Source: CPC320 sp002336405 (GTDB lineage: Bacteria; Pseudomonadota; Alphaproteobacteria; Rhodobacterales; Rhodobacteraceae). From it: a stretch of DNA of 64,000 nucleotides. The stretch spans positions 124,001 to 188,000 of the forward strand of contig CASIAN010000008.1 in the NCBI GenBank assembly GCA_949372595.1, in the 5' to 3' direction. This document shows positions 1 to 8,280 of the stretch, piece by piece. The notes beneath the pieces are model-generated. The model was not told where the DNA came from. It did no database searches and worked only from the letters and a program-made list of their open reading frames with translations. How positions within the stretch are numbered: position 1 is the first letter of the stretch; every line of letters starts with the position of its first letter. The translations under genes and the position numbers were made by a program.

Positions 1-38
1 CAAATGGCCTGCCGGAACCCGACAGCCTAACTGTGTGA

Positions 39-773
39 CTATCTGTCAGTGCCTGATCGGGGCATGGGAATGATCTGGGGGGTTTTGCCGGTTAAAACGG
101 CCACAGCCCCGGCGCCCATCAGCGCCTGTAACTGACTGTGATTGCTGTGCAAACCGCCTGTGTAGGTGCCATAGGCAGGCAGTATCAGTCGTTGCCTGTC
201 CAATAAAAAGCAGGCGCGTGACACCGTGCGGGCGGCTGTTTTCAGCCGAGCTTTGGGGTGATAATGCCCGCTCACTTCGCCGCCCATGATGTCACCGTTG
301 TGGTCTGGCGCAGCGATATGTTGAAAAAACAACGGATGAACGCTCAGGGTGGTGCGGTGGCTGCCACCTATATCCAGAGGGCCAGGGTCGTGGTTGCCCT
401 CAATCCAGATCCAGTCGCGGCCGGCCTGCAATCGGTTGATCCACAAACGGTCGTCTTTGGCCAACTCACTTGGTGCTTGCGGGTGGTCAAAACTATCGCC
501 CAAGCAGATGACGGTGCTGGCGGGGTAGGCGTCAAGATCTGACTCAAGCTTTAAAAGCGTGCCTTGCGTCTGATAGGGTGGCAAGGTTGCCCCGCCGGCG
601 CGCGCATAGCGTTCCGATTTACCAAGATGCAGGTCCGAGACGCACAACATACTTTTTGCCGGCCACCAAAGCGCACCCGATCCCAAAGCGATCAAAGATG
701 CCCCCGCAAGTGCAATTGGCACCCCCCCCGTCAGGGTCTTTTGCAGTTTGCCCTGCGCGTTTCGCGCCTTCAT
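39..773 (-). CDS. pdeM: Ligase-associated DNA damage response phosphoesterase PdeM
   Basis: Calcineurin-like metallophosphoesterase of 244 residues. The metal-binding motifs appear in order: SDLHLGK (about 46-52), GDSFDH (92-97), GNHD (126-129) and GHYHP (169-173). This set, and the position directly after an Lhr-type helicase, match the PdeM family, a predicted DNA end-processing enzyme that travels with a DEXH helicase, an ATP-dependent ligase and a beta-lactamase-fold exonuclease. The start ATG overlaps the helicase stop by four bases (ATGA), so the two are probably translationally coupled. The N-terminal 35 residues are variable and the true start could lie further in. The nuclease role is known from the family and is not visible here. 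Confidence 0.9.
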   Translation of the reverse strand: MKARNAQGKLQKTLTGGVPIALAGASLIALGSGALWWPAKSMLCVSDLHLGKSERYARAGGATLPPYQTQGTLLKLESDLDAYPASTVICLGDSFDHPQAPSELAKDDRLWINRLQAGRDWIWIEGNHDPGPLDIGGSHRTTLSVHPLFFQHIAAPDHNGDIMGGEVSGHYHPKARLKTAARTVSRACFLLDRQRLILPAYGTYTGGLHSNHSQLQALMGAGAVAVLTGKTPQIIPMPRSGTDR

Positions 774-3178
774 GTCGTCAGCCCCGCAGCTTCCATCAAG
801 CGGGCGGCGGCTTCGGCCACAAGACGTTCTTGTGCGGCGCCGGCAATGGGTACCCGACCGGCCTCAAGTAAAAGCGGTGCGGCCAATGGGCTGATCCGCG
901 GCAGCCGGATATGATCAATGTGGCCTGCAATGCGCTGGGTCATCTCACGCAACCGTTCAAAATCAATCAGCCCACGCATCGCCTCGGTACGGGTGATCGC
1001 CAGCAACAGGTGGTCCGGATCGTATTTCAACAAGGTATCATACAAGATATCTGACGAAAAAGTCGCCTGACGCCCAGACGTGCGTTGTCCCGGCAGGTTG
1101 CGTTCAATCAGACCCGCGATGGTGGCAGAGGCGCGAAAGGTGCGTTTCATCACGGCATTTCCCGACAGCCAGTCCTCAAAACCATGTTCCAGTGCCTGCC
1201 TTTCAAAAAGTGCGGCAGGGTCCGTGACCGTGGTTAACCCCCAGACCAGTGTCGCATAATCGGTGGCGACAAATCCCAGCGGATTCTGCCCCAGTTCTTC
1301 CATGCGTTTGGTCAGCAGCAAGCCCAGCGTTTGCTGCGCATTGCGTCCGGCAAACCCATAGGCGCACAGATATTCACGCCCCTCATGGGCAAAGGTTTCG
1401 ATCAACAATTTGTCGGCTTGTGGCAGACGTGATACCCGCTGCTGCAAGGATAACCATTCGGCGGTATGGCGGGGCAGGTCAGTCCAGTCATTGCGTTCGA
1501 AATACCTGAGTATGCCTGCGCTCAGCTGGGTGGATGTGGCAAATTTCGTCCCCATGAAAGTGGCGATTTTCGGAGTTTTATTTGCCTGTCTTGAGACTTC
1601 GACCGTCATTTCGCGCAGACCTTCATAGCGTACAACCTGACCGCCGATCAAAAATGTATCGCCCTTGCTTAGGGTGGCGGCAAACCCTTCTTCGATCTCG
1701 CCCAAAGGCTTGCCACCTCGGTTGCGCTGCAGGCGTACCTTTAAGGTGTCGGTATCTTGAATGGTGCCGATATTCATACGGATTCGGGCTGCACTGCGTG
1801 GATCGCGCAACCGGTAGCGCCCGTCGGGATCGATCATGAGACGTTGCCACCGGTCATAGGCGCGCAGGGCATAGCCGCCAGTGGCACAAAAATCGAGACA
1901 GGCGTCAAATTCATCGCGGGTAAGATCGTGATAGGCGCCAGTTTGTCGAGTTTGCTCAAACAAGGTATCGGGGTCAAACGGACCAGCACAGGCGATGATC
2001 AATATGTGCTGGCACAAGACGTCGAGCGGGCCGCGCCCGCGTGCTTCGCCGTCGAGGCTGTGGCTTTCCACTGCGCGCAGCGCAATTAGGCATTCAACCA
2101 CTTCAAATCGGTTGGCAGGCACCAACAGCGCTTTGGACGGGGTATTATAGCTGTGATTGGCCCGCCCGATCCGCTGCACCAGCCGTTTGACATTTTTGGG
2201 CGCTCCGATCTGGACGACCAGATCAACATTGCCCCAATCAATCCCCAAATCAAGGCTTCCGGTGCAGACAATCGCCCGTAATTCGCCGCGCACCATCGCC
2301 GCCTCAACGCGGTCGCGCTGCACCCGGTCAAGGCTGCCGTGATGGATGCCGATGGGCAGGCTTTGGGCATTGGCGAGCCATAATTTGTGAAAAAAGATCT
2401 CGGCCTGTGCGCGGGTGTTGTGAAAAATCAAAGTGGTTTTATGCTGCGCAATCTGTTCAAGCACTGCTTGGATCGCATAGGCGGCGCCACCGCCGGCCCA
2501 AGGGGGCGGGGCAGCAATATCAAGCATGGCGATGTCGGGTTTTGGGCCGGGATCAGCGTTCAAAATATGACAGGAATCGCTGCTACGGGTCAGAAATTGC
2601 GCAATCGCCTTGGGGTCGTCGACCGTGGCTGACAGGCCGATGCGGCGCGCGGTCGGGCACAGCGCGTTCAGACGCGCCACGGCCAACATTAACTGATCGC
2701 CACGCTTGCTATCTGCTAAAGCATGAATTTCGTCGATCACGATGCGTTGCAAACCGGCAAAAATACGTGGGGCGTCTTCATAGCTGATCAACAGGGCAAG
2801 GCTTTCGGGGGTGGTGAGCAGAATATGTGGCGGGTCGGCACGTTGGCGACGTTTGCGGCTTGAGGATGTATCACCGGTGCGGTCTTCGATCCGCACTGGC
2901 AGGCCCATCTCGGTCACCGGTGTGCTGAGGTTGCGTTTGATGTCGGCGGCCAGCGCTTTGAGCGGCGAGATATAGATCGTATGAAGACCTTGGCGTGGGG
3001 CTGCCGCCAGGTCGATCAGGCTGGGTAAAAACCCTGCGAGTGTTTTGCCGCCGCCTGTTGGTGCGATCAGCAACAAGGCGGCAGCGTCAGCTTTGTCCAG
3101 CATCTGCTGTTGATGGTCGTGGATCGACCAACCGCGGGTGGCGAACCAGTCTGAGAACTGGGCAGGAAGCTTTGTCAT
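770..3178 (-). CDS. Ligase-associated DNA damage response DEXH-box helicase (Lhr-like)
   Basis: Superfamily 2 helicase of 802 residues. Walker A PTGGGKT is at about 40-46, the DEIH box at 149-152, and motif VI-like QRIGRANHS lies near residue 340. A long C-terminal Lhr-core and winged-helix region follows. It belongs to the bacterial Lhr-core branch that is linked with PdeM and an ATP-dependent DNA ligase in a DNA-repair cassette. It is first in a two-gene minus-strand operon with pdeM. The ligase and exonuclease genes that usually sit just upstream are not present; the upstream side opens into an AT-rich accessory region instead. Full length, with no visible disruptions. Confidence 0.92.
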   Translation of the reverse strand: MTKLPAQFSDWFATRGWSIHDHQQQMLDKADAAALLLIAPTGGGKTLAGFLPSLIDLAAAPRQGLHTIYISPLKALAADIKRNLSTPVTEMGLPVRIEDRTGDTSSSRKRRQRADPPHILLTTPESLALLISYEDAPRIFAGLQRIVIDEIHALADSKRGDQLMLAVARLNALCPTARRIGLSATVDDPKAIAQFLTRSSDSCHILNADPGPKPDIAMLDIAAPPPWAGGGAAYAIQAVLEQIAQHKTTLIFHNTRAQAEIFFHKLWLANAQSLPIGIHHGSLDRVQRDRVEAAMVRGELRAIVCTGSLDLGIDWGNVDLVVQIGAPKNVKRLVQRIGRANHSYNTPSKALLVPANRFEVVECLIALRAVESHSLDGEARGRGPLDVLCQHILIIACAGPFDPDTLFEQTRQTGAYHDLTRDEFDACLDFCATGGYALRAYDRWQRLMIDPDGRYRLRDPRSAARIRMNIGTIQDTDTLKVRLQRNRGGKPLGEIEEGFAATLSKGDTFLIGGQVVRYEGLREMTVEVSRQANKTPKIATFMGTKFATSTQLSAGILRYFERNDWTDLPRHTAEWLSLQQRVSRLPQADKLLIETFAHEGREYLCAYGFAGRNAQQTLGLLLTKRMEELGQNPLGFVATDYATLVWGLTTVTDPAALFERQALEHGFEDWLSGNAVMKRTFRASATIAGLIERNLPGQRTSGRQATFSSDILYDTLLKYDPDHLLLAITRTEAMRGLIDFERLREMTQRIAGHIDHIRLPRISPLAAPLLLEAGRVPIAGAAQERLVAEAAARLMEAAGLTT

Positions 3179-3472
3179 ACTCTTGTATCTAGGCCTATAG
3201 AACCAAGATTTCTAACAGAATTTTTGTCCAAATGCGGCTGTGGGTTTGTTGCTTGGCTATCGGACAACTGGTCTGGAATTTTTTTAGGGCTTTTGAACTG
3301 TTGGTTTACTGGAATATGCGTGGATGTTTCGCGTCAGTGTCTCTTATACGGCACCATCCGTCGCATACCGTGATTTTATTGCTGGGGTCTGTTGTTGATT
3401 GTGATGAATAATCTGTCGAGTTTGGCTGTGCCAGATCGGATTAATAATATTTTGGCTCTGGGTTATCTGAGT
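3179..3472. other. Intergenic, upstream region of the Lhr-like helicase
   Basis: About 294 bases with stops in all frames and no gene I can support. It should hold the promoter of the helicase-pdeM operon on the minus strand. I could not pick out convincing -35 and -10 boxes or a terminator for the DUF1801 gene that ends at 3473. Confidence 0.5.
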
Positions 3473-3799
3473 TTAGGCGGGGATTTTGAAAACTTGTTTT
3501 AAGAAAGTTAGGCAATCTTTTGTGACGATGTCGCGCAAACTGTGCAGTTTGATATGCCGTCTCACCTTATCCGAACCTTCAAGCACCTTGTGCGGGTCAT
3601 CCAAGATGATACCATTTGTGGACTCAAGAGAGGCATATTTGGTATAGGCAAACACCCCAGTGATACGGGTTTCGGGGTCGGCTGTGCACATTTCAATGAC
3701 CGTTCCTCCGTACATCGGTCTAAACGTGGCTTTTGGGGATAAATCCGCAACTATTTTTAAAATGCGTTCCCTGATCTCTGCTTTGGCGGTCTCGTCCAT
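3473..3799 (-). CDS. DUF1801 (YdhG-like) domain protein
   Basis: A 108-residue protein resembling the DUF1801 fold. The features supporting this are the glycine turn RPMYGGTV early on, a central FAYTKYASL strand and the conserved tail LEGSDKVRRHIKL at about 73-85, which is the family signature. The biochemical role of the family is not established. The start ATG lies one base after the stop of the VOC gene upstream (TGATATG), so both are likely made from one mRNA. In many genomes such proteins sit beside VOC or AraC-type genes, as here. The family call is moderately sure; the function is unknown. Confidence 0.7.
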   Translation of the reverse strand: MDETAKAEIRERILKIVADLSPKATFRPMYGGTVIEMCTADPETRITGVFAYTKYASLESTNGIILDDPHKVLEGSDKVRRHIKLHSLRDIVTKDCLTFLKQVFKIPA

Positions 3800-3800
3800 A

Positions 3801-4196
3801 TCAGATCCCAGCTGTAATAGGCGAGGCTAACTCAACAAGGCAGCCGTTCAAATCGCGCAAATAAGACACCGTCTGACCCCAGGGTTTTTCCGTCGGAGGC
3901 GCAACGGGTTTGCATCCTTTGGAAATTGCATGGTCATAGGCTTTGGCCACGTCATCGGTGATCAGACAAATTTCCCAGCCTGCGGTAACCGCTTTGGGAT
4001 CATTTGGCAGAAGGCGTAGCCCCGCCATTTCGGCGGCTTTATAGCCAGCAAAAGCGAGCGCCGTGCTGCCGGTTTCCATCTCAGCATAAAGGTGACTTTG
4101 GTGTATAAACCGGCGTTTGAGATCAAAGGCTGTTTCATAAAATGCGACAGTTTCGGGCACGTCAGACACATAAATAATAACATATCCAAATTTCAT
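3801..4196 (-). CDS. VOC family protein (glyoxalase/bleomycin-resistance fold)
   Basis: A 131-residue single-module VOC protein. The N-terminal strand reads GYVIIYVSDVPETVAFYE, followed by the paired beta-alpha-beta-beta-beta unit that ends in SYLRDLNGCLVELASP. The C-terminal DLNGCLVELA is where VOC enzymes carry a metal-binding glutamate (E of VEL). The substrate cannot be told from sequence: the superfamily includes glyoxalases, dioxygenases and resistance proteins. It begins a two-gene operon with the DUF1801 gene. A perfect 20-bp palindrome lies 87 bases upstream of the start and could control it. Confidence 0.8.
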   Translation of the reverse strand: MKFGYVIIYVSDVPETVAFYETAFDLKRRFIHQSHLYAEMETGSTALAFAGYKAAEMAGLRLLPNDPKAVTAGWEICLITDDVAKAYDHAISKGCKPVAPPTEKPWGQTVSYLRDLNGCLVELASPITAGI

Positions 4197-4515
4197 GGTA
4201 CAGATATATACTTTTGCGGATTATTTAGCAATGATTAACACGTAAAAGTTGAGTAAAGGCGAGACGTGCAAACCACAATCAGGTCTTTTGACGTCAAAAG
4301 ACATGTACAAATGACAGCTGGAAATCGCATTTTAGCTTGAACACTATAATACTGGTTTTGATATTTGATTGACCGGTGAAAACAGGCGCCCGGATTAAAC
4401 GGAACTAAATGAGACCCTTTTTTCACGAAGAAAAAGACTTTCGGGGCAATCTAACCGTTTTGTGGTTGCTAGAAGCCCTGAAAGCCTAATCGCCAAAGAA
4501 TTCATGCCATTTCAT
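4197..4515. other. Intergenic region between two VOC genes
   Basis: This 319-base AT-rich gap separates two minus-strand VOC genes. It contains the 20-bp palindrome at 4283-4302 and otherwise no ORF with family resemblance. It should hold the promoter of the 4196-3473 operon, since the upstream VOC gene ends at 4516. Confidence 0.5.
4283..4302. promoter_or_regulatory. Perfect 20-bp palindrome, candidate operator
   Basis: The sequence GTCTTTTGACGTCAAAAGAC equals its own reverse complement with no spacer. It lies 87 bases upstream of the ATG at 4196, in the only region where the promoter of the VOC-DUF1801 operon can be. Dyad symmetry of this length is typical of a dimeric regulator site. The AraC gene close by is a possible but unproven binder, since AraC proteins usually bind direct repeats. 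Confidence 0.5.
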
Positions 4516-4905
4516 TTATTTCAAGGAATTGAAACCGATCATATTACCTTCTGTATCTTTACACAGCACGACAAATCCAAACTGTCCTATCGAAAATTTT
4601 GGACGAATGACGACACCGCCTGCGCCCGCTGCACGCGCTTGCTGCGTAGCGCAATCTTCGACCAAAAAATAGACCTGTGTTCCACCTGGGCCGGGCTTTG
4701 CATGCTCTGTTTTCACAAGTGCCCCAGCCGCTCCATATGCATGCATATCGCCTGGAAAACTCATCATCCGCGCTTCACTGGTTGGATCATTCAGTGCCTC
4801 GAGCGTCGCTCCGAGTACATTTTCATAAAAACCGACAGCGCGATCCATATCGTCTACATAAACATCAAACCAACCTACAGCATTCATGTCGTTCATCTCC
4901 TTCAC
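4516..4905 (-). CDS. VOC family protein
   Basis: A 129-residue VOC protein. It starts with AVGWFDVYVDDMDRAVGFYE and ends with LCKDTEGNMIGFNSL, the usual closing strand of the fold in which the last acidic position (E/D before GN) contributes to the metal site. It resembles the PhnB/lactoylglutathione-lyase-like group of small VOC enzymes. The predicted start MKEMNDMNAV has two nearby ATGs; the second (MNAVGW) sits close behind an AGGAG-like sequence. It differs clearly from the other VOC protein at 3801, so this is not a recent duplication. Substrate unknown. Confidence 0.8.
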   Translation of the reverse strand: MKEMNDMNAVGWFDVYVDDMDRAVGFYENVLGATLEALNDPTSEARMMSFPGDMHAYGAAGALVKTEHAKPGPGGTQVYFLVEDCATQQARAAGAGGVVIRPKFSIGQFGFVVLCKDTEGNMIGFNSLK

Positions 4906-4961
4906 TAAAGTTATTTATTGATGAATAAACTAGCGGAACATGTGCCTGTGTATTGTAGATA

Positions 4962-5741
4962 TCAGACATCAAATTCGTCGTAGAATTTTGATGGCGTCCG
5001 ACCTGTAGCGCTTCGAAAAGAGTGGATAAAATGCGCTTGATCAGAATATTGATCTAAATCAGAACCTGAAAGTGATCTTTGGAGCCGCAGTATTTTAAGA
5101 AAATCATGGGGCGTAAACCCAGTTTCCTGCTTCAAACATCGCTGAAGATGCCTTGAAGAAATGCGGGTAGCTTTTGCCATTTCTGCAACCGAATTTATTG
5201 AATCAAGCTTCTTTAAAATGCGCATTACTAAAACGCTTGTTACAAGAATTTTCTGATTTATCAGTTCCTCCACACACTGGGTAAGAATGTCTTGTTGTTG
5301 CTTGAATGGGCGCCCATGCAGTTCTTGGTTAATTGCGAGTAAGGGTAAATTGCCACTATAGGGCTGATTAATTTGACCAACAAAAGGTTGACCATAATCG
5401 GTTTGCCAAGTTCCTGGAAAAAACCGAATATTCAGATAGTGAAACCGCTTACCTAAATTAAATTCCATAGACGAACCACGAAGCGTAGCGGGGCCGACAA
5501 CTTCCGGTCTGTGTTGATCGAAGATTAGGTATGTACAGGCGTCGGGTAGAGCGTGGAACCGGTAATCCCTATCTAGCAGCTTATCGGTCCAAATTTTGAC
5601 GTACCTATGAACCACTGATGTAAGATGCCTTGGTGGTTTTGCCTCACAGAACAATACAGTATTCTTATTCTTGCTCTTAGAGTTACCTATCGGTGAGTAG
5701 CGGTCCATATCAATAAAAAACCAAATTTGAGCTATTATCAC
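4962..5741 (-). CDS. AraC family transcriptional regulator
   Basis: A 259-residue regulator. The N-terminal part (about 25-140) resembles the DUF6597-type sensory domain, with PPRHLTSVVHRYVKIW and the phrase LPDACTYLIF. The C-terminal part (about 165-255) is an AraC DNA-binding domain: AEMAKATRISSRHLQRCLKQ forms the first helix-turn-helix and FIHSFRSATGRTPSKFYDEF the second. The gene is richer in A and T than the core genes, as is its surrounding, which suggests transfer. It is probably the regulator of neighbouring VOC genes, but that is inference from position. The start is uncertain: a second ATG (MDRYSP) lies 11 codons in. Confidence 0.85.
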   Translation of the reverse strand: MIIAQIWFFIDMDRYSPIGNSKSKNKNTVLFCEAKPPRHLTSVVHRYVKIWTDKLLDRDYRFHALPDACTYLIFDQHRPEVVGPATLRGSSMEFNLGKRFHYLNIRFFPGTWQTDYGQPFVGQINQPYSGNLPLLAINQELHGRPFKQQQDILTQCVEELINQKILVTSVLVMRILKKLDSINSVAEMAKATRISSRHLQRCLKQETGFTPHDFLKILRLQRSLSGSDLDQYSDQAHFIHSFRSATGRTPSKFYDEFDV

Positions 5742-5911
5742 ATTTAAAATAAGTGAAGAAATTAGGGTGTAACGGGGATTCAGTCAAAGCTTCGGTCAGA
5801 AACGCGTCTGTTTTCGGGGCTGCTATGATTAAGTTCTTTTCACCAGCCGATCAAAAATTAACAAGCGCAAGGATGTGTTATTCATAGCAATTTGGCAGTT
5901 CTTCAATAGTT

Positions 5912-6157
5912 TCAGACCCTATTGGCACTTAATTTTGCCAGTACGTGAGGAAATAAATATACATTTCCTCTCTGGAAAAGAGGCTTGAACGGGTCTCCAG
6001 CTATTATTTCAACTCTCTGAGGCTCACTGTTCTTTTGCATATACGTTCGAGCTGCAGCAATCATATGTGCGCGATCAAACAATGTTCCCCGCGCATGTGC
6101 CACTACCTTGAAAATTTCTGATATTAACGCACCGCCTTCGCCTCCCACATCGATCAC
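5912..6157 (-). pseudogene. Remnant of an S-adenosylmethionine-dependent O-methyltransferase
   Basis: An 81-residue piece matches only the SAM-binding core of the plant/bacterial O-methyltransferase family (acetylserotonin or hydroxyneurosporene methyltransferase-like). It shows the VIDVGGEGGALI glycine loop, then GTLFDRAHMIAAA (the acidic residue that holds the SAM ribose), and RVEIIAGDPF...GNVYLFPHVL. Complete members run to about 330-350 residues, so the dimerisation domain and the catalytic C-terminal part are missing. The reading frame opens upstream without family resemblance and stops soon after. I read it as a decayed gene. Confidence 0.6.
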
Positions 6158-6751
6158 GCAATGTGCGTGAACCCTGCAAATCAGAGCATTGAAAAAGCTG
6201 TGATGTCCCTGCTTTTGAGGGGCTTACAATTTGACTGCCCGTGCGAGGCGCCTTGTGAATGCAATCTGCAATATGACGGTTTTATCGATTAATTCATATC
6301 GGGCGTTACTTTCGATTGGCCAGCCGGCTCTGTGTGGCAAACTCGCTGACTGTCAGGGAGTTTTTTCGCGTGTGTGGCAGGCTTTTCAATCAGGTGAGGC
6401 TTGTGTTATGTGCAGTTTTTTTCAATAATCCAGCGGGTAGATGAGATTACCCAAGGCTGCTTTGGCAAAATTAGCGCTGCTCTTAGGGTTGGGTTCGGAC
6501 TGTGGGAAAGCCTATTGCACGGCTCGATTTTTTACAAAAATGCCAGTGGCCCGAAATAATATTACCACAGATACTCACCCCTGCCATTGATCATTAGCAG
6601 ATGTTGCTGATGCGCGGTGATCAGATTAAAATCCTGTTCCAGACCTTCATTACTGATGGGCAAGAGTAATGGCTCACAACACATCTGTTTTATGAGCCAT
6701 CCACTGTGTCCGCATGCCGAAGTTGCACTCTTTTTATGGCCAAATTTGATC
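6158..6751. other. Gene-free stretch of about 600 bases
   Basis: No ORF in any frame shows family resemblance, and the few open frames are short and low in complexity. The stretch lies between the methyltransferase remnant and the CoA-transferase operon end, so it may be decayed former coding sequence. I found no tRNA, no clear terminator and no repeats. Confidence 0.5.
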
Positions 6752-7378
6752 CTATACGATTGTCGCCTTTGTTGCAGCGCGCAAGTCAGCCTCGGTCACC
6801 CCATCGGCGATCTCGATGATTTTCAATCCGCCCTCAACCACGTCCAGAACACCCAAATTGGTGATAATGCGGTTCACCACTGATTTTCCGGTCAGCGGTA
6901 GGGTACAAGCGGCTAGCACTTTGCTGTCGCCATGCTTATTGGTGTGGTCCATCACCACGACCACATGGCCGACACCGGCCACCAGATCCATCGCGCCACC
7001 CATGCCTTTAACCAATTTTCCGGGAATCATCCAATTCGCTAAGTCCCCGTTTTCAGCCACTTCCATTGCGCCAAGGATCGCCATGGCAATTTTACCGCCG
7101 CGGATCATGCCAAACGAAGTGGCGCTATCAAAATAGGCGGTTTGTGGAAGTTCTGTGATCGTCTGTTTGCCAGCATTGATCAGATCGGCATCTTCCTCAC
7201 CCTCGATCGGGAAAGGGCCCATGCCCAGCATGCCGTTCTCTGATTGCAATGTGACCGTAATGCCATCGGGGATATAGTTTGACACCAGTGTCGGGATGCC
7301 GATGCCCAGATTGACATACATGCCGTCTTTGAGCTCTTGCGCCGCGCGGGCGGCCATTTGATTTCTGTCCCATGCCAT
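6752..7378 (-). CDS. scoB: 3-oxoacid CoA-transferase subunit B
   Basis: A 208-residue beta subunit of a class I CoA-transferase. QSENGMLGMGP at about 46-56 holds the catalytic glutamate (E47), which forms the acyl-CoA thioester intermediate. The N-terminal VNLGIGIPTLV and the later GGAMDLVAG and PLTGK...VNRIITNLGVLDV are typical of succinyl-CoA:3-ketoacid transferases. With subunit A it moves CoA from succinyl-CoA to acetoacetate. The gene follows subunit A by 12 bases. The product of HMG-CoA lyase (62841-63707 in this window) is acetoacetate, so a metabolic link is plausible. Confidence 0.93.
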   Translation of the reverse strand: MAWDRNQMAARAAQELKDGMYVNLGIGIPTLVSNYIPDGITVTLQSENGMLGMGPFPIEGEEDADLINAGKQTITELPQTAYFDSATSFGMIRGGKIAMAILGAMEVAENGDLANWMIPGKLVKGMGGAMDLVAGVGHVVVVMDHTNKHGDSKVLAACTLPLTGKSVVNRIITNLGVLDVVEGGLKIIEIADGVTEADLRAATKATIV

Positions 7379-7390
7379 GGTGCGCGTTCC

Positions 7391-8089
7391 TTATGCTGCG
7401 GGGCGCGTGGTGCGCTGTTCGATACGTTTTTCATGATCGCCCTGAATGATCCGGTTTACATAGATGCCGGGCAGGTGGATATGGTCAGGATCAAACGATC
7501 CGGTCGGTACGATTTCTTCAACTTCGGCTACGCAGATCTTGCCACACATCGCCGCCGGTGGGTTGAAATTACGCGCGGCTTTGCGGAAAATCAGATTGCC
7601 CGTTGCGTCGGCTTTCCAAGCTTTTATTATGGACAAATCCGCAAAAAGGCCCTCTTCCATAATAAAGGTCTCGCCGTTGAAATCTTTGTGCTGTTTGCCC
7701 TCAGCAATCAATGTCCCGACGCCGGTTTTGGTGTAAAACCCCGGTATACCACAGCCCGCAGCACGCATGCGTTCGGCCAATGTGCCCTGGGGGGTGAACT
7801 CAAGCTCCAACTCGCCCGACAGATATTGGCGCATAAACTCAGCGTTTTCACCCACATATGAGCTGATCATTTTCTTGACTTGCTTGGTTTGCAGCAAAAT
7901 ACCGATGCCGAAATCATCAACCCCGGCATTATTGGATGCAAAGGTCAGGTCTTTGGCACCGTGATCTTTAATCGCTTGCAGCAACAGCTCGGGGATGCCG
8001 CATAGACCAAAGCCACCGGCTGCGATTAACATGTTATCATGTAACAGATCAGCCAGAGCCTCTGTTGCATTTTCATAGATTTTTTTCAT
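7391..8089 (-). CDS. scoA: 3-oxoacid CoA-transferase subunit A
   Basis: The alpha subunit, 232 residues from the chosen start MKKIYENATEAL. AAGGFGLCGIPE at about 23-34 is the glycine-rich CoA-binding loop of the family, and ASNNAGVDDFGIG and GIPGFYTKTGVGT are further family signatures. The ATG at 8089 is preferred over an in-frame codon six residues upstream because a GAGAGG ribosome binding site precedes it. It is the first gene of a two-gene operon with scoB. No disruptions seen. Confidence 0.93.
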   Translation of the reverse strand: MKKIYENATEALADLLHDNMLIAAGGFGLCGIPELLLQAIKDHGAKDLTFASNNAGVDDFGIGILLQTKQVKKMISSYVGENAEFMRQYLSGELELEFTPQGTLAERMRAAGCGIPGFYTKTGVGTLIAEGKQHKDFNGETFIMEEGLFADLSIIKAWKADATGNLIFRKAARNFNPPAAMCGKICVAEVEEIVPTGSFDPDHIHLPGIYVNRIIQGDHEKRIEQRTTRPAA

Positions 8090-8280
8090 AAGGATTTTCC
8101 CTCTCAATCGAGCTTGCGTCTTTTGTGACGTTGCCCGTGATGAGAGTCAATCGCGGCGTCTGACAATCCCTGATTTGCCGGCAGCAGACCACAGGTGGCA
8201 AGGGCCTGAGAGCTGGCGCAATCAATTATGATCTGCCACCAGATTTTTCCGGCGTCCAGACCTTTCCTGCCCCCGGCCAG

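Noticed and set aside
6231..6428. 65-residue open frame in the gene-free stretch
   Set aside because: No ribosome binding site, no family resemblance and an unlikely composition.
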